A stretch of 48,318 bases of DNA from Bacteroidales bacterium (GTDB lineage: Bacteria; Bacteroidota; Bacteroidia; Bacteroidales; Muribaculaceae): positions 1-48,318 of the forward strand of contig JAJBUG010000082.1 of assembly GCA_020860515.1 (NCBI GenBank). The letters run 5' to 3'. The stretch's first letter is position 1, and each line of letters begins with the position of its first letter. Under the pieces are notes generated by a model that did not search any database, was not told the DNA's origin, and saw only the letters and a list, made by a program, of their open reading frames with translations. This document shows positions 1-8,034 of this stretch, one piece after another. The position numbers were made by a program, and so were the translations under genes.

Positions 1-2
1 AT

Positions 3-185
3 CAGCTTACCTGTGAGCGCGATGCCATAAACAAAGCCCACAATGAAGGCCGCGAGGAAGGCCGCGAGGAAGGCCGCGAGGAAGAAAAAATCAGGATGGC
101 ACGAGAGCTTAAAGAGTTGAACGTGCCGATAGAAAAAATCGCTAAAGCAAGTGGCTTGAGCGCTGAGGAAATAGAAATGTTATAA
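3..185 (+). CDS. Rpn family PD-(D/E)XK nuclease, C-terminal part only
   Basis: The last 60 codons of a gene that begins left of the window. The protein has three consecutive EGRE units (12 bp each, about 51-86), then a basic helical segment and the ending LSAEEIEML. The same plan (acidic/basic G-E-G repeat, then ARxLKxxxxPxxxIAKxxGLSxEEIE) closes the two full-length Rpn nucleases at 41.6-44.3 kb, so this is a third family member. The catalytic domain is outside the window. Rpn proteins (PF12784/PD-(D/E)XK transposase group) are known to cut DNA and promote RecA-independent recombination. The window starts inside the gene; nothing suggests it is broken. Confidence 0.75.
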   Translation, partial: QLTCERDAINKAHNEGREEGREEGREEEKIRMARELKELNVPIEKIAKASGLSAEEIEML

Positions 186-211
186 ACATATCGCAATTCA
201 CCGTGGCCTCC

Positions 212-239
212 GTGGGTCTGGCCTGATGGTCAGACCCAC
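212..239 (+). terminator. Stable hairpin after the Rpn fragment
   Basis: A 12-bp stem (one G-U pair) from GTGGGTCTGGCC and GGTCAGACCCAC with a TGAT loop, 27 nt after the Rpn stop codon. There is no T-run after it, so termination is inferred only from stem strength and position. Confidence 0.45.
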
Positions 240-255
240 TAATCTATGTAGGTTT

Positions 256-402
256 ATGAGCGAAAGAATTTATCTGTGCTTGGCTCACATGAGCGGCAAT
301 GAGGAGAAGTATATCAAGGAGGCGTTTCTGCCCAGCGGGCCGATGGTGAGCGAGGATCAAGCGCGGTGGATCGTGGAGCAGATTCGCGAAGCGATTGTGT
401 GA
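256..402 (+). pseudogene. DegT/DnrJ/EryC1/StrS aminotransferase relic with in-frame internal deletion
   Basis: A 48-codon open frame. Residues 1-24 (IYLCLAHMSGNEEKYIKEAF) match the start of DegT-type PLP aminotransferases, where this segment normally leads into 'DTNWV..LGPNV'. Residues 25-48 (LPSGPMVSEDQ..IVEQIREAIV) match the extreme C-terminus of the same enzymes, normally 'CLPSGP.V.DED...V...I'. About 340 residues, including the PLP-binding lysine, are missing between EAF and LPS, yet the frame is kept. The family is used for amino-sugar synthesis in surface polysaccharides. The product cannot be a working aminotransferase. It is probably a deletion scar, though a tiny peptide could still be made. 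Confidence 0.7.
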
Positions 403-409
403 AGTTGGG

Positions 410-492
410 TTCACCACGGAGACACGGAGGACACGGAGAACTTTTTGTGATTTCACCACGGAGACACGGAGGACACGGAGAACTTTTTGTGA
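410..492 (+). repeat. Two direct copies of a 41-bp CACGGAGACACGGAG repeat
   Basis: Units 410-450 and 452-492 are identical and lie in tandem with a 42-bp period. Each starts TTCACCACGGAGACACGG and ends in CTTTTTGTGA. A diverged single copy lies at 35305-35334. The short ORFs crossing them are artefacts of the repeat. Confidence 0.85.
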
Positions 493-576
493 TGATTTTC
501 GATGGCCAGGCCTTTTGTTTTGGTGGAATGTTTAAACAATTTCGACTTATTTTCTGTTAAATTCAAAAAAAAGTAG

Positions 577-584
577 TAACTTTG
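577..584 (+). promoter_or_regulatory. -7 promoter element of the lysine/DAP operon
   Basis: TAACTTTG fits the Bacteroidota -7 consensus TAnnTTTG, about 40 nt before the first operon gene. A clear TTTG -33 box is not visible (TTTCTG at 551-556 is the nearest). Confidence 0.6.
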
Positions 585-624
585 CAACTCATTTCAAACC
601 AATACGGAGGTCTTAGCAAGGAAT

Positions 625-1641
625 ATGAATTTAGGTTTGTTTTTCGACATCCTCAACACCGTTTCAACCTCAGGCCAGGAGCGACTTCTGGCAGAGAAAA
701 TGGAAGAATGGCTCTCAGGCAGCGGCCCAAAGATTACTCGCGTGCCAGAACCATCGACAGCTGATGCACCATTTAATATATTGATAGCCTGGGGCGACCC
801 TCAAATCCTATTCTGCACCCACCTCGACACCGTGCCTCCGTATATCCCCCCAAAGATGACTCAGCTAAGCTGCTGCGACGCTCTGATTGAGGGTCGCGGC
901 TCGTGCGATGCCAAGGGCCAGATTTTCAGCATGCTTACCGCTTGCCAAGAATTGGCGGAAAGGGGAGAGTCGGGCTTCGGTCTGCTGCTGCTCCACGGCG
1001 AAGAGACAGGCTCGTACGGCGCTAAGGAGTTTCGCAATCTGCCGGGCGCAAAATATGTGATTGTGGGCGAACCCACCGACAATAAGATGGTGACAGCCAG
1101 CAAGGGCACCAAGGCATTTGAGGTGGAGATCACTGGCAAGCCTTTCCATTCGGGTTACCCTGAGCACGGACTGAGCGCCATCAATCTGTTTGTGGACTTG
1201 GTGAATAAGTTGCGAACTACCGAATTTCCTGTTGACCCAGAGATGGGTGAAACCACTTGGAACATAGGCAAGCTCATCAGCGACAATCCACAGAATATCC
1301 TAAGCCCCAAGCTAACATGCCGCATCTATTTTCGTACTACTGAGGCCAGCGACAAGGCTGTGGTAGATACCATGCTTGGCATGGCTGATGAGCATATCAG
1401 CATTAAGAACTTAGGTGGCGACACCCCGATGCACTACACTGTGCTGCCAGGATTTCCAACCACGACTGTGGCATTCGGCAGCGACGCGCCCCAGCTCACC
1501 AATTGCGAGCACAAGCTGCTGATTGGCCCCGGCTCGATATTGGTAGCTCACACTGCACAAGAGAACATTCGCCTCAGCCAATTGCAAAAGGCTGTGGAAA
1601 ATTACATTTCTATTTTCGAAATATTAAAAACACGAATATAG
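625..1641 (+). CDS. M20 family metallo-deacylase, probable succinyl-DAP desuccinylase
   Basis: A 338-aa M20/ArgE/DapE-family zinc hydrolase. Likely metal and catalytic residues are visible in order: H66 and D68 (FCTHLD), D95 (GSCDAKGQ), E126-E127 (HGEETG), E149 (VGEPTD) and H309 (AHTAQEN). M20 enzymes remove acyl groups from amino acids. The family alone cannot separate DapE from ArgE-type deacylases. Being first in an operon with lysC, dapB, dapA, dapD, an aminotransferase and dapF, it most likely removes succinate from N-succinyl-LL-diaminopimelate, the one step otherwise unassigned here. A succinyl-ornithine deacylase is the alternative. It stops 6 nt before lysC and is presumably driven by the promoter at 577. 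Confidence 0.85.
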   Translation: MNLGLFFDILNTVSTSGQERLLAEKMEEWLSGSGPKITRVPEPSTADAPFNILIAWGDPQILFCTHLDTVPPYIPPKMTQLSCCDALIEGRGSCDAKGQIFSMLTACQELAERGESGFGLLLLHGEETGSYGAKEFRNLPGAKYVIVGEPTDNKMVTASKGTKAFEVEITGKPFHSGYPEHGLSAINLFVDLVNKLRTTEFPVDPEMGETTWNIGKLISDNPQNILSPKLTCRIYFRTTEASDKAVVDTMLGMADEHISIKNLGGDTPMHYTVLPGFPTTTVAFGSDAPQLTNCEHKLLIGPGSILVAHTAQENIRLSQLQKAVENYISIFEILKTRI

Positions 1642-1647
1642 GTAAAA

Positions 1648-3000
1648 ATGATTATCATGAAATTTGGCGGCACCTCTGTCGCCGACAGCGAGGCAATCTC
1701 CAGGGTAATTACCATAATTGAGGGCAAGCTCAAAGAGCAGCCAATAGTTGTGGTGTCGGCTCTGTCGAAAGTTACCGACTTGCTTTACAAAGTGGCCGAT
1801 GCGGCTCGCGACCGAGACGTGGACAAGGCCAAGGCTCTGGTGGACCAACTTCGCGATCGTCATATAGATTTAGTAGAGAATCTGCTGCCAGCTGGCGATT
1901 ATCGCTACGAGGCTGATTCGGCAGTGCGCAGCATCTGCCACGCCCTCACGGCATTCGTCGAGGCCATCTGCACGGTGGGCGAGCTGACCAGCCGCAGCCA
2001 AGCCACCATAATCAGCAACGGAGAGTTGCTGTCGAGCCGCATCATTGGCATAGCCATGAACCAACGCGGCATCCCCACCGGCTATGTGGATGCCCGCAAG
2101 ATGATAATTGTGAGCGGCGACCCTATGAAGGGCGACCCCATCTTCTCAGAAATTGAAAAGAGAGTGCCCGAGGAAATCAACCGCGCATTCCAGGGCCATA
2201 AGGCTGTGATTACCCAGGGATTCATCGCCAGCTCGCTCAACGAGCAGCCCGCAGTGCTTGGCCGAGGCGGCAGCGACTATACTGCGTCGCTCATCGGCAT
2301 GGCCATGGATGCCACCGCAATCGAAATCTGGACCGATGTGGATGGGGTAAAGACAGCCGATCCGCGACGCGTGGCCTGCACAAAGAGCATTGAGAAGATA
2401 TCATTTGAGGAAGCAGCCGAAATGGCCCATTTCGGAGCCAAGGTGCTGCACCCGCTCACTATCGAGCCAGCTGTGATGAAAAATATCCCAGTGTTTGTGC
2501 TCAATTCACTTAATCCCACCTCAAAAGGCACCGCGATTCTGCAGAGCGACCAGATTGAGGACGGAGTGAAGTCGATTTCATTCAAGGAGAAAATCCGATT
2601 GGTGAATATATTCTCCACCAAGATGATTAATGTGTCGGGCTTCCTGAGCAAGGTATTCAACGTGTTTGCTGAAAACAATGTGTCGGTTGACCTGATTTCA
2701 ACCTCCGAGGCCAACATATCAATCACCCTCGAGGAAGGCCAAGACCTGGAAAAGGTGGTGAAGCAGTTGTCGGAGTTTGCCGAGGTGAAGGTTGACGACG
2801 ACAAGTCGCAGGTGTCGATAATCGGCAAGAACATTGGCACACAGCGCGGATTGCTGCGCTGGGCCCTTGGCTCGCTCAGCAACACCAATGTGTATATGAT
2901 TTCGCAAGGCGCATCAGTAGTCAATATCAGCTTTGTAGTTGACCGCGACCACCTCGACGAAGTGCTGCAAGAGTTCCACAACATCTTATTCGATTACTAA
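1648..3000 (+). CDS. lysC: Aspartate kinase
   Basis: A 450-aa monofunctional aspartokinase that phosphorylates L-aspartate, the first step to lysine, methionine and threonine. The N-terminal KFGGTSV signature is at residues 5-11, the kinase core (GRGGSDYTAS, WTDVDGV) fills the first ~280 residues, and the last ~150 residues read as paired regulatory ACT domains (VNIFSTKMINVSGFLSKV, VSIIGKNIGTQRGLL). No homoserine dehydrogenase is fused, unlike ThrA. Its place in the DAP operon suggests this is the lysine-responsive isozyme, which is inference. The start MIIMKFGG is the only sensible one, though the second Met (codon 4) is possible. The stop is 1 nt before dapB. Confidence 0.95.
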   Translation: MIIMKFGGTSVADSEAISRVITIIEGKLKEQPIVVVSALSKVTDLLYKVADAARDRDVDKAKALVDQLRDRHIDLVENLLPAGDYRYEADSAVRSICHALTAFVEAICTVGELTSRSQATIISNGELLSSRIIGIAMNQRGIPTGYVDARKMIIVSGDPMKGDPIFSEIEKRVPEEINRAFQGHKAVITQGFIASSLNEQPAVLGRGGSDYTASLIGMAMDATAIEIWTDVDGVKTADPRRVACTKSIEKISFEEAAEMAHFGAKVLHPLTIEPAVMKNIPVFVLNSLNPTSKGTAILQSDQIEDGVKSISFKEKIRLVNIFSTKMINVSGFLSKVFNVFAENNVSVDLISTSEANISITLEEGQDLEKVVKQLSEFAEVKVDDDKSQVSIIGKNIGTQRGLLRWALGSLSNTNVYMISQGASVVNISFVVDRDHLDEVLQEFHNILFDY

Positions 3001-3001
3001 T

Positions 3002-3670
3002 ATGCAAGTAGCAATAAGTGGATACGGAAAGATGGGCCACATGGTGACAGAAATCTTGGAGAAGCGCGGCATAGAGTGCGCAGGCGCAAGCGAGGACATC
3101 CGCAGTTTCGATCCCGCCTTGGCAAGCCAATGCGTGGTCATCGATTTCACTACGCCCGCTGCAATTCGGGAGAATTACAAATTCCTGGCCGACAACTTCA
3201 AGGCTGTGGTGATAGGCACCACTGGCTGGGATGACATTCGCGACGAGGTGATAGAATATTTCGAGAAGGCAGGCACCCCGATGGTGTACGCGTCGAATTT
3301 CTCAATAGGAGTGAATCTATTCATGGCAACAGTTGACAAGCTCACCAGCCTGATGGCTGAGACTGGCGGATACAGCCCTTACATGATAGAAATGCACCAT
3401 TGCCATAAGCTGGATGCACCCAGCGGCACTGCCAAAAGCTTGGCCGAAATTGTTGACCGCAATCTTGGCACCCATGTGGATATCCAGAGCGTGCGCTGCG
3501 GCGAAATCCCCGGCATCCATATTGTGGGATTCGAGGGCGATTGCGACCGCATTGTGCTGAAGCATGAGGCTTTCTCGCGCAAAGGTTTTGCTGAAGGCGC
3601 CGTGCTGGCAGCCATCAAGGCTGACGGGCTGCAAGGCGTCTGGAATTTCAAAGATTTAATTTTAAAATAA
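3002..3670 (+). CDS. dapB: 4-hydroxy-tetrahydrodipicolinate reductase
   Basis: Reduces hydroxy-tetrahydrodipicolinate to tetrahydrodipicolinate with NAD(P)H. The nucleotide-binding loop GYGKMG is at residues 7-12, and the diagnostic substrate motif E-x-HHxxKxDAPSGTA at about 130-144 (H132, H133, K136). At 222 aa it is short next to the E. coli enzyme (273 aa), as is usual in Bacteroidota. The open frame extends upstream to 2939, but that part overlaps lysC. ATG 3002, one base after the lysC stop, gives the normal DapB N-terminus. Translation is probably coupled to lysC. The gene ends 3 nt before dapA. Confidence 0.95.
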   Translation: MQVAISGYGKMGHMVTEILEKRGIECAGASEDIRSFDPALASQCVVIDFTTPAAIRENYKFLADNFKAVVIGTTGWDDIRDEVIEYFEKAGTPMVYASNFSIGVNLFMATVDKLTSLMAETGGYSPYMIEMHHCHKLDAPSGTAKSLAEIVDRNLGTHVDIQSVRCGEIPGIHIVGFEGDCDRIVLKHEAFSRKGFAEGAVLAAIKADGLQGVWNFKDLILK

Positions 3671-3673
3671 CCT

Positions 3674-4561
3674 ATGGCTCTAAATACAATCTCAGGGTGC
3701 GGAACAGCACTCATCACACCTTTCCGCGACGGCGCAGTAGATAGCCAAGCTTACACTCGACTGGTGAAGCGCCAAGTAGAGCAGGGCATTGACTTCCTGG
3801 TGCCACTGGGCACCTCGGCTGAGACCCCATGCCTGACCGACGATGAAAAGGTAAATATCCTGCGCCTGACTCGCACCAATGCCCCGGGAAAAACTCTCGT
3901 GGCGGGCGTGGGCACCAACTCGCTTATCGGCACGCTCCACAATGCTGAGCTTCTCAACGAAGCTGACGCATTCCTGGTCGTGACCCCATATTATAACAAG
4001 CCTACCCAGCGAGGCCTGTATGAATATTTCAGCGCTGTGGCCAAGCATTGCAAGGACAAGCCCATTATCCTGTACAATGTGCCTGGGCGCACTGGCACCA
4101 ACATGGTGGCTGACACCACTGTGCGCCTTGCCAAGGAGCATGAAAATATAATCGCCGTGAAAGAGGCATCCGGCAATATGGACCAAATCCGCAAGATTTT
4201 GGCCAAGGCACCGCATGATTTTTGCGTGCTGAGCGGCAATGATGACCAGACGCTGGAAATAATGCTCGATGGCGGCAAGGGCGTGATATCGGTGGCCAGC
4301 AATGTGGTGCCTGGACGAATGACGCAAATGGTGAAGGCTGCCTCAGAAGGCGACTTCCGAGGCGCCAGCAAGGAGTTCCGCCAGTTGATACCGCTCTTCG
4401 AAGCTTGCTTTATCGAAAGCAACCCAATTCCCGTGAAAGCCGCGCTGGCTATCATGGGCCTGTGCAAGAACGAACTGCGCCTGCCGCTCACTTCGTGCGA
4501 ACCCTCTACCTACGATAAGATGCTGCGTGTGCTCCACCGACTTGGATTATTGAAAGAATGA
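3674..4561 (+). CDS. dapA: 4-hydroxy-tetrahydrodipicolinate synthase
   Basis: Class I (Schiff-base) aldolase that condenses pyruvate and aspartate semialdehyde. 295 aa, standard length. The catalytic lysine is K163 in [10 protein letters not shown], the catalytic tyrosine Y134 in [10 protein letters not shown], and the [14 protein letters not shown] segment is typical. The usual GTTGE active-site loop reads GTSAE (47-50), a common variant in this phylum. The product acts upstream of DapB although the genes are in the order dapB-dapA. The stop overlaps the dapD start by 4 nt (ATGA). Aspartate-semialdehyde dehydrogenase (asd), which supplies its substrate, is not in the window. Confidence 0.96.
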   Translation: MALNTISGCGTALITPFRDGAVDSQAYTRLVKRQVEQGIDFLVPLGTSAETPCLTDDEKVNILRLTRTNAPGKTLVAGVGTNSLIGTLHNAELLNEADAFLVVTPYYNKPTQRGLYEYFSAVAKHCKDKPIILYNVPGRTGTNMVADTTVRLAKEHENIIAVKEASGNMDQIRKILAKAPHDFCVLSGNDDQTLEIMLDGGKGVISVASNVVPGRMTQMVKAASEGDFRGASKEFRQLIPLFEACFIESNPIPVKAALAIMGLCKNELRLPLTSCEPSTYDKMLRVLHRLGLLKE

Positions 4562-5322
4562 TTATGAAGTTCGATGAGGCAATGGCAGCACTCGAGGCTG
4601 GAAGCCTGCGAGTAGCTGAGAAGAAGGACGGAAAGTGGCATGTGAATCCAGGAGTGAAGGAGGCCATACTCGATGGCTTTCGCATTGGCAAGCTAATGGA
4701 TATGTCCAGTGGAGTGTTCTCGTTCGTGGACAAAGATACTTATCCAGCTCGCCAATTCACGGTATCCGACGGCGTAAGGGTGGTGCCTGGAGGCACTACC
4801 GTGCGCCGTGGCTCATACTTGGCTCCGAGCGTGGTGGTGATGCCCCCAGCTTATGTAAACGTGGGCGCATACGTGGATGAAGGCACCATGATTGACAGCC
4901 ATGCCTTGGTGGGAAGCTGCGCACAAGTGGGCAAGCGAGTGCATCTGAGCGCCGCTTCGCAACTTGGAGGCGTGCTGGAGCCAGTGGGCGCGCTGCCAGT
5001 TATTATCGAAGACGATGTGTTTATCGGCGGCAATTGCGGCATCTACGAAGGCACGATTGTGCGCGAGCGTGCAGTGATTGGCAGCGGTGTGATTCTCAAC
5101 GCTTCCACTCCGCTTTACGATGCCACCAATGGCGAGTTTGTAGAGAGAAATGCCAACGGCTGCCTTGAGGTGCCCGAGGGCGCAGTGGTGGTGGCTGGTA
5201 GCCGCCCCATTACCAAAGGCCCGGGAGCAGAGGCTGGAATCCATCTCTATGCCCCCGTGATTGTGAAATATCGCGATGCAAAGACCTCGGCAGCTACTAC
5301 GCTCGAGGATTTGCTGCGTTGA
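4558..5322 (+). CDS. dapD: Tetrahydrodipicolinate N-succinyltransferase
   Basis: Transfers succinyl from succinyl-CoA to tetrahydrodipicolinate and so commits the pathway to the succinylase branch. 254 aa: an N-terminal helical region (to ~75), then a left-handed beta-helix of imperfect hexapeptides ([40 protein letters not shown]), including the DapD segment [14 protein letters not shown]. The start ATG 4558 overlaps the dapA stop, indicating coupling. Presence of DapD rather than the one-step DapL or Ddh routes explains why a deacylase and an aminotransferase are in the same operon. Confidence 0.95.
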   Translation: MIMKFDEAMAALEAGSLRVAEKKDGKWHVNPGVKEAILDGFRIGKLMDMSSGVFSFVDKDTYPARQFTVSDGVRVVPGGTTVRRGSYLAPSVVVMPPAYVNVGAYVDEGTMIDSHALVGSCAQVGKRVHLSAASQLGGVLEPVGALPVIIEDDVFIGGNCGIYEGTIVRERAVIGSGVILNASTPLYDATNGEFVERNANGCLEVPEGAVVVAGSRPITKGPGAEAGIHLYAPVIVKYRDAKTSAATTLEDLLR

Positions 5323-5347
5323 CCATTTTAAATAAAACTTACTGATT

Positions 5348-6508
5348 ATGGACCAACTTTTCTCTCAGGATACCCATTCATTTTTCCGCAGTCCGGTGCG
5401 CGAGATATTCAAGCGCGTGGATTTGAACAAGATATATTCGTTTGCCGGAGGCTATCCATCGGCTGACACATTTCCACTGAACGATTTTTCGGAAATAATG
5501 CAGCGGGTTATCCGGGAGAAAGGTGGTCAAGCTTTTCAGTATGGTGCTACCCAGGGCGTGACCGAGCTGCGCCAAGCTGTAGCCGACCGCTATTCAGTAC
5601 CTATCGAGAAGGTGCAAATCACATCTTCGAGCCAGCAAGGCATTGATGTGATCACTCGCGTGCTTGTTGACCCAGGAGATGTAATCCTAACGTTCAATCC
5701 AAGCTATCTGGGTGCACTGCAGTCATTTTGCAGCTACCGAGCCGACATTCAGGCGCTGAGCAAGGACCTTAATGAATGGGATGCGCAGGTGGAAGCACTC
5801 AAAGCCGAGAGTAAGAAGATAAAGTTTGTGTATGCCATTGCCGATTTCCAAAATCCATCAGGCGAGACATTGACCATCGAACAGCGCCAAGCCTTGGCTG
5901 ACTTGGCTCGCAAGCATGGCTTCTTGGTGCTGGAGGACGCACCTTATCGCGAGCTGAGATATGAAGGCGAAGATTTGCCCACAATATACAGCTTGGCGCC
6001 TGATGTGACAGTGCATCTTGGCTCATTCTCCAAGATTATGGCTCCCGGATTCAGGCTTGGCTGGATGTTCGGCCCCGAAGATGTGCTCGACAAGGTGTTC
6101 GTGTGCAAGCAAAGCCTTGACCTTTGTCCGCCAGTTTTCGACCAATATGTGGCTGCCGAATTTCTGAGCAGTGGTAAATTGGATGCTAATTTGAAGAAGA
6201 GCATCGAGCTGTACCGTGGCAAGCGCGACTTAATGCTCGGCTTATTGGAGAAATACATGCCCGAAGGGGTGACCTGGACCCATCCGAAAGGCGGCCTTTT
6301 CCTGTTCTTGACCCTGCCTGAGGGCTTTGACGCAGTAAAATTCTACGATCGTGCGCTTGATGCTGGCGTGGCTTATGTGTCGGGGTCGTTCTTCCATACA
6401 GATGGCAAAGGACTCAACACAATGCGCCTTAACTTCTCATTCATGACACCCGAAAAGATAGAAGCCGGAATACCATTGTTGGCACAATTGATACGCGAAG
6501 AGTTATGA
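5348..6508 (+). CDS. PLP-dependent class I/II aminotransferase, probable N-succinyl-DAP aminotransferase
   Basis: A 386-aa fold-type I aminotransferase resembling the 2-aminoadipate/LysN-type (MocR-like) branch rather than E. coli ArgD/SerC. The PLP lysine is K229 (LGSFSKIMAPGFRLGW); N169 (FQNPSG), D197 and Y200 (EDAPY) and the C-terminal arginine (MRLNFSF) form the cofactor and substrate pocket. Context (between dapD and dapF) points to amination of N-succinyl-2-amino-6-ketopimelate, the DapC role, but that is inference; a broad amino-acid transaminase is possible. It follows dapD by 25 nt and its TGA overlaps the dapF start by 4 nt. Confidence 0.88.
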   Translation: MDQLFSQDTHSFFRSPVREIFKRVDLNKIYSFAGGYPSADTFPLNDFSEIMQRVIREKGGQAFQYGATQGVTELRQAVADRYSVPIEKVQITSSSQQGIDVITRVLVDPGDVILTFNPSYLGALQSFCSYRADIQALSKDLNEWDAQVEALKAESKKIKFVYAIADFQNPSGETLTIEQRQALADLARKHGFLVLEDAPYRELRYEGEDLPTIYSLAPDVTVHLGSFSKIMAPGFRLGWMFGPEDVLDKVFVCKQSLDLCPPVFDQYVAAEFLSSGKLDANLKKSIELYRGKRDLMLGLLEKYMPEGVTWTHPKGGLFLFLTLPEGFDAVKFYDRALDAGVAYVSGSFFHTDGKGLNTMRLNFSFMTPEKIEAGIPLLAQLIREEL

Positions 6509-7308
6509 TACTGCACAAATATCAAGGAGCGGGCAATGACTTTCTGATTACCGATAACCGTGACAAATCTATAAGTCTGACCGAAAGCGAAATTCAGGCT
6601 CTGTGCGACCGCCGCTACGGAGTGGGAGCTGATGGCGTGATGCTGCTGGAGCCAGGCGAAGAAGGCTACGGCTTCACGATGGTATATTACAACAGTGATG
6701 GCTCGGGAGGCATGATGTGCGGCAATGGCGGACGCTGCATAGCTGCGTTTGCTGCCGATTGCGGAATCACAGATTTGCGATTTATTGCAGCTGATGGGCC
6801 CCATACGGCAGAAATTTTGGCTCAGAATGGCAAAGAGCGCACAGTGCGCTTGGCCATGAAGGATGTGACTGAAATAGAACATTATCCCGAGGGCATTTTC
6901 ATTGACACTGGCACTCGCCATTTGGTAGTTCCAGTCCTGGATATAGAAAATGTGGATGTGGAAAACAAGGGCAGGGAGTTGAGATATCTGCCAAAGTTCG
7001 GCCCCATTGGGGTAAATGTGAATTTTACCCAACGCATTGGCGACACACTGCATGTGCGCACCTATGAAAAGGGCGTGGAGGCCGAAACATTTGCCTGCGG
7101 CACAGGCATTACAGCCGCTGCAATTGCCGATTTCATATTAGACAGACTCGAAAATATGAAACCCAAGGATGAGCATACACGCATAGAAATTCCCATTCGC
7201 GCGAAGCGTGACTCTCTGAAGGTGGATTTCGTAGCTCACCTGGATGGCTCATTCCGATCGGTGCATCTTACAGGGCCAGCCACACGCGTAGCTATGATTG
7301 AAATTTAA
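6505..7308 (+). CDS. dapF: Diaminopimelate epimerase
   Basis: Converts LL-DAP to meso-DAP for peptidoglycan and lysine. 267 aa, normal length. The two catalytic cysteines are visible: C72 in MMCGNGGRC and C199 in ETFACGTG. GAGNDF (9-13) and CDRRYGVGADGV are family signatures. It is the last gene of the operon; lysA is not here. Its stop codon overlaps the stop of the convergent nucleotidyltransferase gene by 4 nt (7305-7308), with no terminator hairpin between them, so the two transcripts probably read into each other. Confidence 0.97.
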   Translation: MILHKYQGAGNDFLITDNRDKSISLTESEIQALCDRRYGVGADGVMLLEPGEEGYGFTMVYYNSDGSGGMMCGNGGRCIAAFAADCGITDLRFIAADGPHTAEILAQNGKERTVRLAMKDVTEIEHYPEGIFIDTGTRHLVVPVLDIENVDVENKGRELRYLPKFGPIGVNVNFTQRIGDTLHVRTYEKGVEAETFACGTGITAAAIADFILDRLENMKPKDEHTRIEIPIRAKRDSLKVDFVAHLDGSFRSVHLTGPATRVAMIEI

Positions 7309-8012
7309 GCTTTTGAATTGGCAAGCGCCAAAGATTCGGGCTTGCCAATATCAATCCAATCATAAGGAGTGGGGGATTTGTATCCTAAAATTTCATGGGA
7401 TTGGCACGTCTCCACATAGAAAGGCGTGATAGAGAATACTGGCCCATGAGAGGCTGCATAGCTTTCAAGCAAAGGAAATATTTCGGGGTTGCAGATGTGG
7501 ATTCCATTAAAGGCAAAAGGGGAGCCTGAGCCAATCACCTCGCCAGTTTTTACATTTTCCCAACCATGCATTAGCATCTGCTGATTGAAAAGCAGATAAC
7601 GCGACGTGGTGCGTTCTGCCACCAAAAGAGTAGCCAGAGGCCCAGTCGAGGCTGCCATCATAGGAACCAAATCCACATTTGTGAAAATATCAGCATTGTG
7701 GACTAAGAAGGGGGAATCCTGCAAATATTGGCGCGCATGGAGCATACCGCCGCCAGTGTCGAGCAGCAAGTTGCTTTCGTCGCTTATATCTATTTTGACC
7801 CCAAAATTATTGTTGGCGACCAAGAACTCTATGATTTGGCTGGCAAAATGGTGCACATTGACCACCATTTCGGCGATGCCCAGAGCTTTCAGCTTTAGGA
7901 TTACACGCTCGAGCATAGGTACGCCTCCCACGGGGGCCAAGGCCTTGGGATGCTGATCAGTCCAAGGCTTCAGGCGGCTGCCAATCCCTGCGGCGAAAAT
8001 TAGTGCTTTCAT
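7305..8012 (-). CDS. Sugar-1-phosphate nucleotidyltransferase, MurU-like
   Basis: 235 aa, single nucleotidyltransferase domain. Signature FAAGIGSRLKPWT...PKAL at residues 6-25 (nucleotide and metal loop), and NADIFTNVD as the metal-binding aspartates. It resembles the small pyrophosphorylases MurU (MurNAc-1-P uridylyltransferase) and HddC. Start taken at MKALIFAAG; the open frame extends 75 nt upstream but that part lies in the preceding gene. It sits 22 nt downstream of a kinase-RapZ_C gene whose kinase half resembles AmgK. AmgK and MurU act consecutively in a known cell-wall sugar recycling route, so this pair may make UDP-MurNAc from salvaged MurNAc; a heptose or other sugar substrate is possible. 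Confidence 0.82.
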   Translation of the reverse strand: MKALIFAAGIGSRLKPWTDQHPKALAPVGGVPMLERVILKLKALGIAEMVVNVHHFASQIIEFLVANNNFGVKIDISDESNLLLDTGGGMLHARQYLQDSPFLVHNADIFTNVDLVPMMAASTGPLATLLVAERTTSRYLLFNQQMLMHGWENVKTGEVIGSGSPFAFNGIHICNPEIFPLLESYAASHGPVFSITPFYVETCQSHEILGYKSPTPYDWIDIGKPESLALANSKA

Positions 8013-8034
8013 AGAGGTTACTGAGAGCGCTGCT

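Noticed and set aside
366..560. ORF of 64 codons with a repeated RRHGGHGELFV motif
   Set aside because: The repeated peptide is only the translation of the 42-bp DNA repeat; it starts inside the DegT relic in another frame.
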